From contig CM057338.1 in the NCBI GenBank assembly GCA_030015575.1, forward strand, positions 832,714,353-832,778,352: DNA of 64,000 bases. Direction: 5' to 3'. Under the pieces are notes generated by a model. That model ran no database searches. It had not been told where the DNA came from and saw only the letters and a program-made list of their open reading frames with translations. A program made the position numbers and the translations under genes. This DNA comes from Agapanthus africanus. Its lineage: Eukaryota; Streptophyta; Magnoliopsida; Asparagales; Amaryllidaceae. Positions 1 through 11,420 of the stretch are shown here, in pieces (the stretch's first letter is position 1; every line of letters begins with the position of its first letter).

Positions 1-1077
1 TGAAGCCGGAGAATGCATCCATGAAGCTCAATAGCTCGTGGCCTGCCGTGCCGTCGACGAGCTGACCTATCCGAGGTAGGGGATAGTTGTCTTTGGGGCA
101 GGCCTTGTTGAGGTCGGTGAAGTCGACACACATGCTCCACTTCCCGCTTGACTTCTTGACCAGGACGACGTTCGCTAGCCATTCTGAATAGGGCACATTC
201 CGAATGAAGTTGGCGGCGAGGAGCCGATCTACCTCATCCTCAATACCTTTTGTTTGGCTGAGGCGAAGCTTCGCTTCTTCTGTCTGACGGGTCGGACCGT
301 ATGATCTACTCCGAGTCTGTGGGATATAATTTTGGGGTCGATCCCCGGCATGTCAGCAGGTGACCAGGCAAACACGTCGGAGTTGTTTCTGAGGAAATGG
401 ACCAGGACGTCTCGCTGAGGACCTGTCAGAAGCGACCCGATCTGAACGAGTCTTTCGTCATCCCCTTGTACAAGGGGGACCGCTGTCATCTGCTCTACTG
501 GGGTCCCTCGGATCTCTTTTTGCTCGTCTCGAGTATCCAGGGAACCCCTGATGTCACCCCCGCCCTCGACATCGTCTGCCGGGTCCTCCGATGAAGATGT
601 TGCGGTGAAGCAAACCTTTGCAACTCGCTGGTCTCCGTAGACCCGACCTATCCCGCCCTGCTCGAGAGGGAACTTCATCGCCAGGTGGTAGGTCGATATC
701 TGGGCTCGGAGGGAGTTCAGCGTCGGGCGGCCGAGGAGGATGTTGTAGGCCGAGGGGATTCTTGCTACGATGAATTCCACCGGCACTGTCCGCGTATGGC
801 CGGCTTCTCCAATGTTGAACTGTAGAGTGATTACTCCTTCCACCGGGATGGAGTGGTTAGTGAATCCTGAAAGGACATGGGAGGTCGGCCTTAGGTCTGC
901 TGTGGTGAGCCCCATGCGCAGAAAGCAGTCGTGGAAGAGGATGTCTGCCGAGCTTCCCGAGTCGACCAGGATCCTGTGCATCTCGTATTGATGGACCCGT
1001 GCCGTGATCACCAGGGGGTCATTATGGGGCAGGGATATGCCGTGAAAGTCTCCGTCGTCAAAAGTGATCGGCTCGGT
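1..1077 (-). pseudogene. E1 Gypsy pol fragment: protease and start of reverse transcriptase
   Basis: Read on the minus strand this is the protease and the beginning of RT from a Ty3/Gypsy polyprotein. The retropepsin motif LVDSGSSADILF is visible, preceded by LPHNDPLVI and followed by the YNILLGRPTLN segment. The RT entry region follows (ISHRLGVDHTVRPVRQKKRSF). The frame is then lost: near 245-258 a one-base indel moves the reading into another frame, where the RT block continues to the window edge (NKACPKDNYPLPRI, then LLSFMDAFSG). The protein is therefore broken. The upstream junction at 1077 is the S1 insertion; across S1 the frame rejoins the gag fragment at 3921-4562. The rest of pol lies left of the window. 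It matches the plant Tat-like group by protease and RT style; the lineage call is moderate. Confidence 0.85.
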
Positions 1078-1320
1078 TGTAACAACCCTAATTTTCCTAT
1101 ACAAATTTTTTTCAAATATTTTTTCAAAATCCATAAAGGGGTATTTTAGCCCGAGCACAAGATATAAGTAATTATTTTGCTTTTTAATTTCAAGTTAAAA
1201 GAATATAACAATTCCATTTTTAGTGTACAAAAATTTGCTTTAAAATTAATGTATACTTGGGGTATTTATATTTTCTGTGACTACTTTAAGTAATTAAATA
1301 GCTCCATAATTATAAGAAGG

Positions 1321-1390
1321 AGCTTGTAGCTCATTGGTAATACCTTGCACTGCTGAACCAAGCCATCAGAGTTCAAATCCCATGCACTCG
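1321..1390 (+). other. tRNA-like / SINE-like block with Pol III A and B box motifs
   Basis: Inside S1 the sequence TAGCTCATTGG (about 1328-1338) fits an A box and GTTCAAATCCC (about 1371-1381) fits a B box, about 40 bp apart as in a tRNA gene. The block starts GGAGCTTG, but its 3' end does not close an acceptor stem that I can see, so a functional tRNA is unlikely. It could be a tRNA-derived SINE head or a tRNA pseudogene captured by the LTR. No clear target duplication or A-tail was found. Confidence 0.4.
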
Positions 1391-1586
1391 GTCGAGTCAG
1401 GCCGAGTCGTCAACAGGAAAATCCTGGCTTTTGGTCTTCTCATACCTCCTGCACACTCCATTTAATTAGATTGGTTCTAGAGACACCATTAATCCCTATT
1501 TACTCCATTTTTAATGAATTTTAATATATTTTTTTTTACATTTTTTCAATTTAAACTCTTCATCTACCATAATCCTAGCCTAACCC

Positions 1587-1593
1587 TATAAAT
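1587..1593 (+). promoter_or_regulatory. TATA box of the S1 LTR
   Basis: CCTATAAATACC lies about 510 bp into S1 and is followed by a C/T-rich leader containing AAACCCTAG. This is the usual arrangement of a plant LTR promoter and gives S1 a plus-strand orientation. U3 would be about 0.53 kb and R/U5 about 2.3 kb. Confidence 0.6.
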
Positions 1594-3920
1594 ACCACCC
1601 TTACACTCTACCCCTTCACCCCAAAACTCTAAGCCAACTCTCAAGAAATCTTTAGAAACCCTAGTGTGCAATCGAAGTGAGCGAAAGGCGAAGCTCCGGC
1701 GAATTCTCCGGCGGAAATTCCGACGACGACTCTAGGAGCTCCTAGCAACGAAACGACGTACCGGCGACTCCTCCGAATCCTTCTCCATCTCCTGGTTGTC
1801 CTAAACCCATAAGTCTCCATTTCTATCTTCCTTTTTCTTTCTAAAAATACGGAATTACAAAACCCGACGGAATCGGAACAAATCCGATTTCCGATTTGGT
1901 TTCTTTATAAAACCTCACTTTTTTTAATACAATTATGCTTAAACCATTACATGTTGACTATTAATCACTAATCAACCATATTGATCAAGTTTCATATCAT
2001 AAAGTAATTACTATTTCATTTTACCGTATTTTTCATTTAAATACCACATAGTTTCAATTCTACATTTAACATCACAAAACTTGCTATACCTTTAAATAGA
2101 TCATGAGGTAATGACCTATCTCCTCACATACTCATATGCAACATAGCACAATACTCTCGGGAACATAGAATACGTGAAATCGACATCTTTATAAATAAAT
2201 ACCATAATTAATAAAACCGTTTTTCTTTAATGATTGGTATTTATACAAATCTTTGCAAAGCGCCGCTACAACCCATTTGGGAAACCCGTTCGGGATGGTG
2301 CGGATTATCGCACATCCTCGGTCTTAGTAGTGTGAGATGCAGACCTCCGCAAGGAGCATTCGGTCTCGAAAGATTTAAAATACGACATCTTAAGAAAACG
2401 AAATTTCTAGAATATTATATATATACAAAAAATTATTTTCATATAAATATATGCATATGTAATATAAAAATATCTATTTTGAATTATTATAAATATTCCA
2501 CTTTTTTTTCTAAAAATATCACAAGAATCATTTTACACTAAAATACTATGAATTCCATACAAATCAATATTACAAATAAATACCTTTATTTATAAAATTA
2601 GGATATTTTTACTAGAAATATCACAATATAAAATCTACATTCATTAAAACTCTAAAGACGAATAATAAATACTTGGGGTGTATTTTGAAAAGTATATAAA
2701 AGTATTTTTACATAAAACCCCCTCAAGTTCTATAAATTACCCTAAGGACCCTAGTAAATATAGGTTTAAGCGGGACCAAGCTCTTGAGCTTCAGGGAGCT
2801 GGAGAAGTGGGTGCTTGCTTATTTAAGGTTGACAATTTAATGATGGTGTTATCAATACGGTAATCGTTTTTGAAAAAAACACAAATCCTGCTCTTCATGT
2901 GCAGCGGTTACCGATAACATCAAAACAATCAAGACTTTAATTTACTTTTCTAATTGTCTGACTCAGAGTGAGTCTCATTATAATCTGACTTGAATATGAT
3001 TCAAGTACAATTTACAATCTATAATTTTCAATATTACAATTCAACATGAATCCATGAGTCCAATTATCAATCTATACAACTTGACTAAACCGAACCATGG
3101 ATATACATTCTATTTACATGGTTCTCCAGTTATTCCATTTACATGATTCTACGTTTACATCCGTTTACTGATATCATGGTTTCGGTTAGTCATCCAATTA
3201 TACAATCAATACAATTTACAATACAATACAATACAAAAAAGACATCTCGGGGTTTAAGGGGTAGATTGGTATGGAAGGTGTTAGAAGTGGCACGAGACAG
3301 TAAGACTTAATACACCTAACATGAATCCAGTTGCTGTTGTACCGTGGTATAAACGGTTCCTTGTACTATACTTGCCTCTAGTCTCTGGCATATAGAGACT
3401 CCTCTCGTATACACTGGTATTCTTCTGTACCAAACCACAAACAACAGCGTTAACATCACAATATAATATAACTTTAAAAGCTACCTTCTTATTCTGTCTA
3501 TTCTATTTCTTCCTTATCTTTGGGACTTACCGAACGATCTGTTCGCTGACGACATTCTCTTTCTTTCTTCTTTGAATGTCGTCAGGTGATCTGGACACGT
3601 CAGAGATCGAGTCTACTGCTGAAGACTTGGACCGGTTCAGTGAAAACCCCAAGCTCTAGTCATTGTACACTTTCCATTCAGTACTTTTCATTTCTGTTAT
3701 GCCATTGTTTAGGCATTGTTTTATTTCAGTTGTATTTACTTTCCATGTATTATACAGAAAGAATGTGAATAAATAAATTTGCTGTTTTTATTATATCTTA
3801 TCTCTTGTGCTTTACTTTTATATTGCTTAGATATGCTTAGCGTATTTACTTCACAGTAAATACGTAGCGGCCTCGTCGCGTCCTCTGCCCGTATATTGGG
3901 AAGCGGGGCATGACATCGGT

Positions 3921-4562
3921 CTCCCTGGCCTTCTTCCTTGGCCGGCCGTCGACCCCCGCGGTTGGCGTGGGATGCCGAGTCTCGTAGGCACTCGATGTAC
4001 CCCCTGCCGTCGCGACCATGATTTTGGACGAGCCTCGGCTCCTTTCGGTGGGGTCCCTTACGTTCCCTGGTGGGGCTATTTTCGAGCTACCGTGGGGAGT
4101 CTCGCATGTGCGACCCCGTTGAGGGAGGGGGTACCGGTCGTGCCTGCGAACAGGAGAGCTGACCGCTACCGCCTCGGAGGGGACAGGGGTGCGACGAGAC
4201 TCGGGGCGAAACTCTCTGGTGTAAGACCTCGGAGCAAAACTTAGTGGTGCCCACCGGGTTTTCGAGTACGTCGGCTCGAGAAAGCCGTGGTTGTCGGAAA
4301 TGATGAGGCGGCGGTCGGCAGGGCCGATGTGGACGGAGCCCTCTCTTCCCCTGTAGGGGTCCAGGTCCTGAGGCAGGGGAGCGGCGACCTGGGGATTATG
4401 CCCCGCCGTTTGGATGCGGATGAGCGCCTCCACGAAGGATGCGAGTCGGTCTATCCGGCCGGCGAGGGCGTTGATGGCATTCGGCGGAGGAGGCTCGTCT
4501 GTGCCACCGTTAAGAGGGAGGCGGCTTTTGGCGCTTGGATCGTCTTGATGATCGCTCACCAT
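3921..4562 (-). pseudogene. E1 gag fragment (N-terminal region joined to C-terminal tail)
   Basis: The minus-strand ORF starts with ATG at 4562, 45 bp after the PBS, as expected for gag. It begins MVSDHQDDPSAKSRL, is proline- and arginine-rich, and ends with a basic stretch (RPRKKARE) that runs into the protease across S1. No capsid-like Retrotrans_gag domain and no zinc knuckle are visible. At about 214 residues up to the S1 site it is much shorter than a usual Gypsy gag, so the central gag domain has probably been deleted. The element could not have made particles on its own in this state. Confidence 0.7.
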
Positions 4563-4606
4563 TGGAGTGAGATCGGAAGGCGAACTTTTGTTTTTGTGGA
4601 ATCTAT

Positions 4607-4627
4607 GTTCCCACAGACGGCGCCGGC
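4607..4627 (-). other. E1 primer binding site region
   Basis: On the minus strand the LTR end is followed at once by GGCGCCGTCTGTGGGAA, a block commonly seen after the 5' LTR of plant Tat-like Gypsy elements. The first eight bases match the 3' end of plant tRNA-Asp; the rest does not. This marks the neighbouring LTR as the 5' LTR. Confidence 0.7.
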
Positions 4628-5381
4628 TGATAGAGGGTGGAATCTCCTTCAGATTTTGCTTCCGTTGATCTGCGGATGGCTAGTGATGTGTGGCTGAGAT
4701 TGGATCTGGAGGCTGTTGCTCCTGAAGCGTGTGGATCTCAATGGGTTGAGATTGTGGTTGCCGAGTTACCTGCAAGGAAGTCCCGGGGTGGTTGTACCAC
4801 CGAGGACCCTCCGACGATCAAGTTAGTCTAGAGATTCGAGCAGAGTAACAGCTTAGTGGAGTAGAATTAGCTTACCTTGACCGTCTGAAAGAGGGGTTTA
4901 AGTAGTGGTGGCAGCAGGTGCAGTTGGCGCGAGAATCACGCCGGCCGTTACGCTCCCGACGTCACCCCCGCGTGAAGAGCGGGACCTCCCATTAATGGCG
5001 AGACAGTCTCGTTAACGGGGGATCGTGGTGGTGTGGAACGTGGAATGTGGCCGGCGGAGATCTCGCGCATGGCGAGATTCGCGGGATGACGGTTACGCCT
5101 GCAAGCGGTGCTATTGGTTGGTCGATGAAACCGAGGAAGATGATCTCGGCGGAAGAGCTCGCGGATGAGCGGGAGAGCCAAGGTATCTAGTTTCTGCGGT
5201 AGCTCGGGAATGAGCTGTGAGGCCGAGGAGGCCTATCGTGCTGGGGCGAGCCAGCGTCTGCTCGGTAGGACGAGCATAGGGGTGGTTTGGTCGGCTGCTG
5301 TAGGCCCTTTCTTGCATGCTCTGGGACACGTCATCCGCCACGTATCTTGATCTGGGAGATCGCCGATATCGAGCATCATCG
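4628..5381 (-). mobile_element. E1 5' LTR (Tat-like Gypsy)
   Basis: The LTR is about 754 bp. Its minus-strand end lies at 4628 next to the PBS and its start is near 5381 (GATGATGCTCGATA). It aligns by eye over its length with the E4 LTR at 30088-30910, sharing for example GCAAGGAAG, GGTTGTACCACCGAG and CACGCCGGCCGTTACGC. A conserved hairpin in U3 (CCCATTAA ... TTAACGGG, about 4988-5020) is also shared. The TATA position is altered here (ACTTAAA against ATATAAA in E4), suggesting an older, decayed copy. Confidence 0.8.
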
Positions 5382-7340
5382 GTAGGAATTGCAAGTTTTG
5401 GAAATTGACATCACCTTTTTGGCAATTTTAAATCCAAGCTTTTTTAGTTGGAATCGTACATTTCCAAAGATACATAAGATAACTATGGTTGCCTACCCTC
5501 TCCTTTTTTATTCCAATTCACAAAATTCAATTTCCACATTTTTTTGTTCAATCAAACAAAGGTAAAGATTGAAGGGAATAAAAATCATTCTATTTTTTTT
5601 TATAAACAAATAACAGAATTACAATTCGAGAAGACAGTTTTTTTTGCGTAAAAGCTCAATTTCAAAATTTTTTTTAATTCCAGCGAACAAACCGTCCTAA
5701 CTCAAATAACTGGAAGGCAAGGGTAACTTGTAAAAACGAGCGTATAATATTTTTACTGGTTTTTAGGCAACGAGGGGACCAAATGCCCTTTTTGGGCCCA
5801 CGGTTTAAAATGGACAGTTTTAGAAACTAGAGCCCACGAGAACTGGAAAGGTAAAGGGCAGTTTCGTCATTCAATTCATCTCACCGCCTGATCTTCACGT
5901 GAGGACACGTGCCGTACACGGGAGGCTTCCGGCTCCAGCCCACGTCCCCACGTGGCAAGCAAACAATCCATTGGGACGCGTGGCGATTTTTATTGGTGTA
6001 AGAAACCGTGTTTCCTGTTATGGATCAATCAGCAACGCAGCTAAAGCGAGATCATCGACTTTCGCTGGAGAGTCAAAATTAGCCAACCCGAAATTAACGA
6101 CGCAAACTCACAAAGTTTTTAAACGAGTCTAATTTAATAAACGGGCCGGGTATGGGTTATGCGTCATGACCCGCTTCGACCTGTTTAACCTGAATTCATT
6201 ATCCTCAAATTTGCTCGTTTACCCTCATTCCTGAGCATTTTTGTATATTGTTTGTTTGAATATCCGTAAATTTATTTGAGCATCGAATTTGTAATAGTCA
6301 ATCAGTATTACTCATACAAAAAACAAAAAAATAGCAACGAAACAACTCAGGTCGGGTCGAACGATCCGATCATGACCCGACCCGAAAGCTAAATGAGTCT
6401 GGTCGAACCGACCAGAATATTAAACGGATCAGGTATGTGCCTTGAAAAACTAACCTGATTATTAAACGGGTGGGGTCAACCTGAACCCGAACCCGATTTT
6501 GACCACGTTAAACATGATCCGACTCGATTATGACCCGATGAGCCCACAGCTGAGAACTCGAGAAACATGCTCTTCTTTTATAGTTTCGGTTGTGACCCCC
6601 TCTTTTTTTCATCCTCACCATTTATAAATTCCAAAAGAAATCCTCTATTGGGCAAGTTTGGAAATTTTTTTGATAGAAATTGTCAATGTACTTTATTTTT
6701 TATTTATGGTTTTATAGTATCATAATGGATTTAGAATAAAGAAAGTTGAGAGAAAAAATAAAATTTATGCAAAGAAAGATTTATTTTTTTTGATTGAAAG
6801 TCGATAAATGATATTTGGGAATACTATAGAAAGACAATTGTAATATTCAATAAATGAACAGAAGAATTTTTAAACCAAATAGTTAAGGGAAGACCATTTT
6901 GGGGAAAAAATTATAAATTAGAATTTAGGGTATTTTCTTTAATTGAAGTTAAAGATAGGGGTATTTTCTATAATATAGCCATTAATTTTTCATTTAATTT
7001 CACTTATGTAATCATGTTTACTGTTTCCCTCCTCCCCATTCAAATAATCTAATTTTTGATCCCCTTGATTTCATTAATCATTTGTTTAGGGACTTTTTAA
7101 AAAATATATCTTAAATCGATTGCTGTTAATTTAATTTTGTCATCTATTTCATGGATTTACTGACTATAATGTTTACGTTTATTCTTTCTTAATTCATGCA
7201 ATATGATTATTCCTGATGGAGAATATAGTCATTGAATATATCATTTTAAACTCTTAAATCCTAATGGCTATTATTAATAATGGGTTAAATTATAAGGAAT
7301 TAGTTTAACCAATTAATTTTTTGTGTTATCATCATAATTT
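5382..7340. other. Intergenic, AT-rich; no gene seen
   Basis: No ORF with recognisable content was found. 5840-6000 is more GC-rich and promoter-like, with CACGTG motifs at 5896, 5906 and 5954. 6140-6550 contains scattered GACCCG/CGGGTC words in both orientations, suggesting an old degenerate inverted-repeat element that I cannot classify. The remainder has poly-T and poly-A tracts only. Confidence 0.5.
5896..5911. promoter_or_regulatory. Paired G-box: CACGTG-N4-CACGTG
   Basis: Two perfect CACGTG hexamers are separated by AGGA. G-boxes are bound by plant bZIP and bHLH factors. The same paired arrangement occurs about a dozen times in the E5 LTR. Here it lies in apparent intergenic DNA and may belong to a relic LTR or an orphan promoter. 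Confidence 0.5.
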
Positions 7341-8712
7341 GAATTTAATTCTCCACCAAATCTACTACGGGTATCGCACGTGCACCGGTACCAAGTGTTG
7401 CACACACTACGCACATGCGCCAGCACCTAACGCGATACGTGCAGCGCACGTAAGCCGCAAAAACAGGGCCTTTTAAAAGTTGAGAACTTGCTCTCTTTTC
7501 TTATAAACGGAGCGTGATTCAAGGGTACATCCCTCCACGCCTGCAATTTACGTCAATGTAATCTTTCAGCATTTTCGGAGAGGTGGGTTCCAATGACCAA
7601 CGCTCCCTATTAACACTTTTGGACATCGCAAGACGATTAATTTTGCGAGCCGGATTCCTTATTAATTGGGGAGTTTGACCCGGTTAATTGTAAAACTAAA
7701 CCCATTGATTTAAAATCAGAAAATAACAGTTTTTACACCCGTCGCCAAGCGGCACCCTTCTCTCACAACCAGAGTTTCTACCAAGGTTAACTCCAACGAT
7801 ACATGAAAAAACCCCAGCGAAATGATACAGGTCACACTTATATCCCTACTAAACGCCACGGCACTTTAAGACCCCAAGCGGTGTTTCCCTCTTTGACCGT
7901 GCGCCTGTTAAAAGGCTACCACTGCACCTGAACCGGAACGCATATTGACATGTTACCGCCGTATTCGTTCCCTCTTTTTGGCCAGTGCACTTATTGAAAG
8001 GTTATCACTGCACTTAGACCGGCGCGCATATTGAAATGTTACCGCCATATTCAAAATTTCTTTTTTGTCAGTGTGCCTACTGAAAGATTTTCATTGCACC
8101 TAAGCCGACACGCATATTAAAATGTTACCGCCGTGTTCGATACCCCTGTTTTTTTTGGATCAGCACGCCTATTAAAAGGTTACCACTATACCTGAACCGA
8201 CGCACTTATTGAAAGGCTACCGCTGTGTTCAATACACTCTTTTTGGTCAATGCACTGATTGAAAGGTTACTACTGCATCTGAACTGGCACGCATATTGAA
8301 ATGCTACCACCGTGTTTGACATCTCTTTCTTCAGTACGCCTATTGAAAGGTTACCACTGTATCTGAGCCGGCACGTCTATAGAAAGGTTACCGTTGTGTT
8401 CGACTTTCTGGTTTGGTCAACACGTCTATTGGAAAGTTATCGCTGTACCTATTTCAGCGTGTATGTTGGAAGGTCACAACTGATTGGAACATGGTTTAAG
8501 GGTATATTTCTCTACACTTTCGATATACGTCGCTGTAATCTTTCAACGTCTTCGGAGAGATGGTAGGGCCCAAAGACCAACGTTCCCATTTTTCAAAATC
8601 TTCGGATATTGCGGGACGGTTCACCAGATGCAACCTTTCCTTTTGTCAACCAGTCTCTGTTCAAAATTCTCGAAAATCCAATCATGAATTTCGACAACTT
8701 TGAAGGGGGGTT
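7341..8712 (+). mobile_element. E2: 3' untranslated end of a Gypsy element
   Basis: This non-coding stretch ends with the purine run GAAGGGGGG at 8702-8710, which fits a polypurine tract directly before the LTR at 8713. It carries a tandem repeat array (about 7930-8480) and two copies of a shared module (about 7517-7585 and 8493-8563; common core TCAAGGGTAYAT and CTTCGGAGAG). Repeat-rich 3' UTRs are typical of plant Tat-like Gypsy elements. No pol sequence remains on the left, so the element is truncated. The left border is approximate. Confidence 0.6.
7930..8480 (+). repeat. Minisatellite in the E2 3' UTR, period about 82-90 bp
   Basis: About six to seven diverged units alternate two related half-units of about 43 bp: one with ATTGAAATGTTACCGCCGTG and one with ATTGAAAGGTTACCACTGCA. 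Spacers contain CTCTTTTTGG. The dimeric organisation parallels the 117-bp array of E5. No coding function. Confidence 0.75.
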
Positions 8713-8849
8713 TGTAGATAAGTAAATAAAAATCGAACCTGTAAATACTCAAAAGCAGAAGTGTGGGCCCCACATTAAAAAAACTAAGTCAAGGACGCGC
8801 CCACGTCCGTGCCCTGGACCCTGCACCCGCGCCCAGTATGCGGCCCGGC

Positions 8850-9110
8850 ATTCCACAGACCGCGGCTCAACATCCCGCGGCCCGTCATCCGCGACCCGTC
8901 ATCCCCGGCCTCGTCGTCCGTCATCCGGCATGCCCGTCGTCCGCGGCCCCGTTTTCTGCAGCCTGTAGTCTGTCGTCCGTCATCCGGCATGCCTGTTGTC
9001 CGCGGCTCGTCGTCTGCGGTCCCGTCGTCTGCGGCCCCCGTGTCCGTCGTCCGGTATGCCCATCGTCCGCGGCCCAGTCGTCCGCTGTCCGCGGCCCCTA
9101 TCGTCCGCAA
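8850..9110. repeat. GC-rich minisatellite in E2 U3
   Basis: About twenty degenerate copies of a 10-15 bp unit such as GTCGTCCGCGGCCC form a sharp GC island in otherwise AT-rich surroundings, just upstream of the LTR TATA box. The repeat leaves several frames open on both strands; these are not genes. Confidence 0.75.
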
Positions 9111-9144
9111 TCCGTGGGCTATCCACCTTCAAGCCCAATTTTCC

Positions 9145-9152
9145 TATAAATA
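9145..9152 (+). promoter_or_regulatory. TATA box of the E2 LTR
   Basis: CCTATAAATAGAGCC is a textbook plant TATA box. Transcription would begin about 30 bp downstream, and E3 inserted only about 70 bp after the TATA box, inside the R region. Confidence 0.7.
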
Positions 9153-9221
9153 GAGCCCCCAATGGCTTATTTTCAGGAGAGTGGGAATTTTTGCACGGAA
9201 GCTTTGTCTCTACCATCTTTC

Positions 9222-11419
9222 TGTTAGTTATGTATATGCCCTAGAGGCCATTGTTGTACATTTGATGTATATTATAATGGATGCTTGGTTATATATAGAG
9301 ATGACTTTCTTGCTCGTCATGATAGTATGCTATTTGGTTTCACTTTATCTTAACATGTTGGCTTGTATTGGTTTACTGTTTTACTCTCACATGTTGATAA
9401 AGCCCTTAGGATCTGTACTCGACTACTGGGACTATGATGAGATCATACTAGTGGGGCCGCGGTAGTCGATGAGTACATCCTATAACTGTTCCTAGTCGAG
9501 GGTATATCGAGACAGGGCATCGATACACCAGAGTAGACTAGCGTATACGCATCTTGACCCATATGATGGGCGATGGATGATCCCATGTCCATCGGTGTTA
9601 GACATCAGAGATGGTGTACGGGTGCTCAGTGGAGACTGGGTACACTGGACGGACTCGCCGAGAACTCCCAGATGGTGTTATACCACACGTCAGATGGCAG
9701 TTCTCCGGTGACACTGGTACAGGGTAGTCTGTAGACCCGAGATCGTCATAGAGTCTTGTGTGATTCCCACTGTGCTTTGATTTCCACCTTACCACGTCCA
9801 AGAGGGCGTGCAAAACGGTGGCTTTTGGGTACAGTCCCGAATCACATGGAGGCAATGAGCGATAGGAGGGGATTCGTCTCTCCCGGTATAGGGAGTTGAT
9901 GTTGTGCTGTGTTCGATTGGCTATAACTGGAAGTCCCTGGCCATGGCTGATATAGAGATTTACTGGTAAGTGTTACTAGTAGTTTCTCGACCCGTTATGA
10001 GCCATACATCGACACGACTTATCGGTTACTGGGGTCTGACGTATACCACCCCTAGACTTGATATGCGACATATCAGACGAACAGACCGGACTGTACGGGA
10101 GTGTTACTGATCGGATTCACAGGAGAACGCACAGGCTAGCTTGTTGATCTTCTGATCGCTCAATACCTGGGTGGCTGTTACGTTTAGCTGACCGCTTGCA
10201 GCTTGTGGGTGTTTGATATGATCATCACCTGCTACCGGCGTATTGACGATTCTTTAGAGTCCTACACAGAGGTTTCTTGGCTCAGGCGAAACGGAGTAGT
10301 GGCGCATATGTGATATGCGCAGGAGCGTGAATAATGCGATATGGGATACCGTATTATATTCTCGCGATATATGGATATGAACCGGGTCATCGGATCAAGT
10401 GTTGATTCGATGAATCGGTACATGATATATTAGTCGGTTATATTCGATATAGCCGGATCGTCGGATCAAGTGTTGATTCGATGATTTAATATATAATAAT
10501 ATATATGATATATTATTATATTAACTAATATTGGCTTGCTTTATTATTTCATTTTCTCAGTGGATGATACATTGATATATATGCGATATATGTTAATTGT
10601 ATTATTTTCTTTTGTTGCAAATATATAATATATATATGTGATATATATTATTGTGACATCATATGATTAATTGTTAAACATGTTTAAGGATGATTAATTG
10701 AGGTTAGGGTTTGATTAGGGTTAGATGATTCATGCACCTTCTAGAAGATTTTTTCTTTTGTCATTCTTAGGATATTTTGTGATGACACATTCTTAACCTA
10801 ACCAAACCCTAACCCTAGTTGTTTCTCTACACATTCTCATCCATTCATCCTTGACCATGGTTAAAAGATCAATCATATGTTTTATTTCTATTCATCACAA
10901 AAGAAAATGGATTATCATTATTCTTTTTCCATGATCATCTTCTTCTTCTTCTCTCTTGAAGAAGCTCTCTTGAAAATTCTTATGTGATGAAAGATTATGA
11001 GAAAATGACATTAAAAGAAAGCAAAATCACTACTCTCTCATCCTCATCTCATCTAGCCCATGGGATTAGGGTGTTCTTCTCTTTTGAGTGAGAAAGCTTG
11101 AGTCGAAGCAACCTCAAGGTAGATCATCGGAGATTTTGATTACGACAAGCTAGAATGGATCGTTCGAGTCGTGGAGCCTCTCATGAGTCCGGGAGATCGT
11201 GGATCGCGGCAAAGGGACTTCTACTCGGAGCTTGTGAAGTGAAGGAGCGGACTACAAAGGTTGTAATCCCTCACACTTAGATAAAAGTTATCATATTGCA
11301 TGTTAAACCCTAATAATCTAGCAAAGATCCCGGCTTTGGGTTGTTCGGTACGTCTAAAATTTTATCCGGGCATGTTTGATGCCTTTAGAACCTTCACAAG
11401 AGTGCCTAGGAACCCTACA
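9222..11419 (+). repeat. E3 LTR 1
   Basis: It begins TGTTAGTTATG and ends AACCCTACA. It contains two hairpins with the tip CAA-GTG-TTG (10387-10413 and 10458-10484), AT-rich palindromic runs of GATATAT words (about 10490-10650), and two inverted telomere-motif clusters (about 10702-10727 and 10793-10817, including a telo-box AAACCCTAA at 10804). The small ORFs inside recur in all three LTRs and have no recognisable product. Confidence 0.95.
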
Positions 11420-11420
11420 G

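Larger units (their letters stand above)
1078..3915 (+). mobile_element. S1: solo LTR (2838 bp) inserted in E1
   Basis: The insert begins TGTAACAACCC and ends GGGGCATGACA. It is flanked by a perfect 5-bp direct repeat TCGGT (1073-1077 and 3916-3920). Removing the insert and one TCGGT puts the E1 gag fragment and protease in one continuous frame, which fixes the borders exactly. There is no PBS, PPT or coding region inside, so it is a solo LTR left by LTR-LTR recombination. The TG...CATGACA ends resemble LTRs of large plant Gypsy chromoviruses (Tekay/Del type); that lineage call is tentative. An inverted repeat lies near 2840-2933 (TTATC/GGTAA arms against TTACCGATAA). S2 at 37875-42434 has the same kind of ends. 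Confidence 0.85.
8713..9221 (+). mobile_element. E2 LTR, left part (U3, promoter, start of R)
   Basis: The LTR begins TGTAGATAAGTAAATAAA straight after the polypurine tract, which suggests a 3' LTR. It carries a GC-rich minisatellite (8850-9110) and a TATA box at 9145. It is cut at 9221 by E3 and resumes at 27718. The E3 target duplication CTTTC (9217-9221 and 27718-27722) proves that the two parts were contiguous. Confidence 0.7.

Noticed and set aside
8763-9244. Overlapping Pro/Arg/Ser-rich ORFs on both strands
   Set aside because: All are readings of the GC-rich minisatellite in E2 U3. No domain, and frames are open in both directions because of composition.
9178-9855. Small ORFs in E3 LTRs (also at 17411-18004 and 25560-26153)
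   Set aside because: They recur only because the LTR is repeated. No domain, and their positions in U3 do not suggest expression.
10797-10817. Telomere or subtelomere signal
   Set aside because: Only a few CCCTAA-like units, inside a repeated LTR; not a telomeric array.
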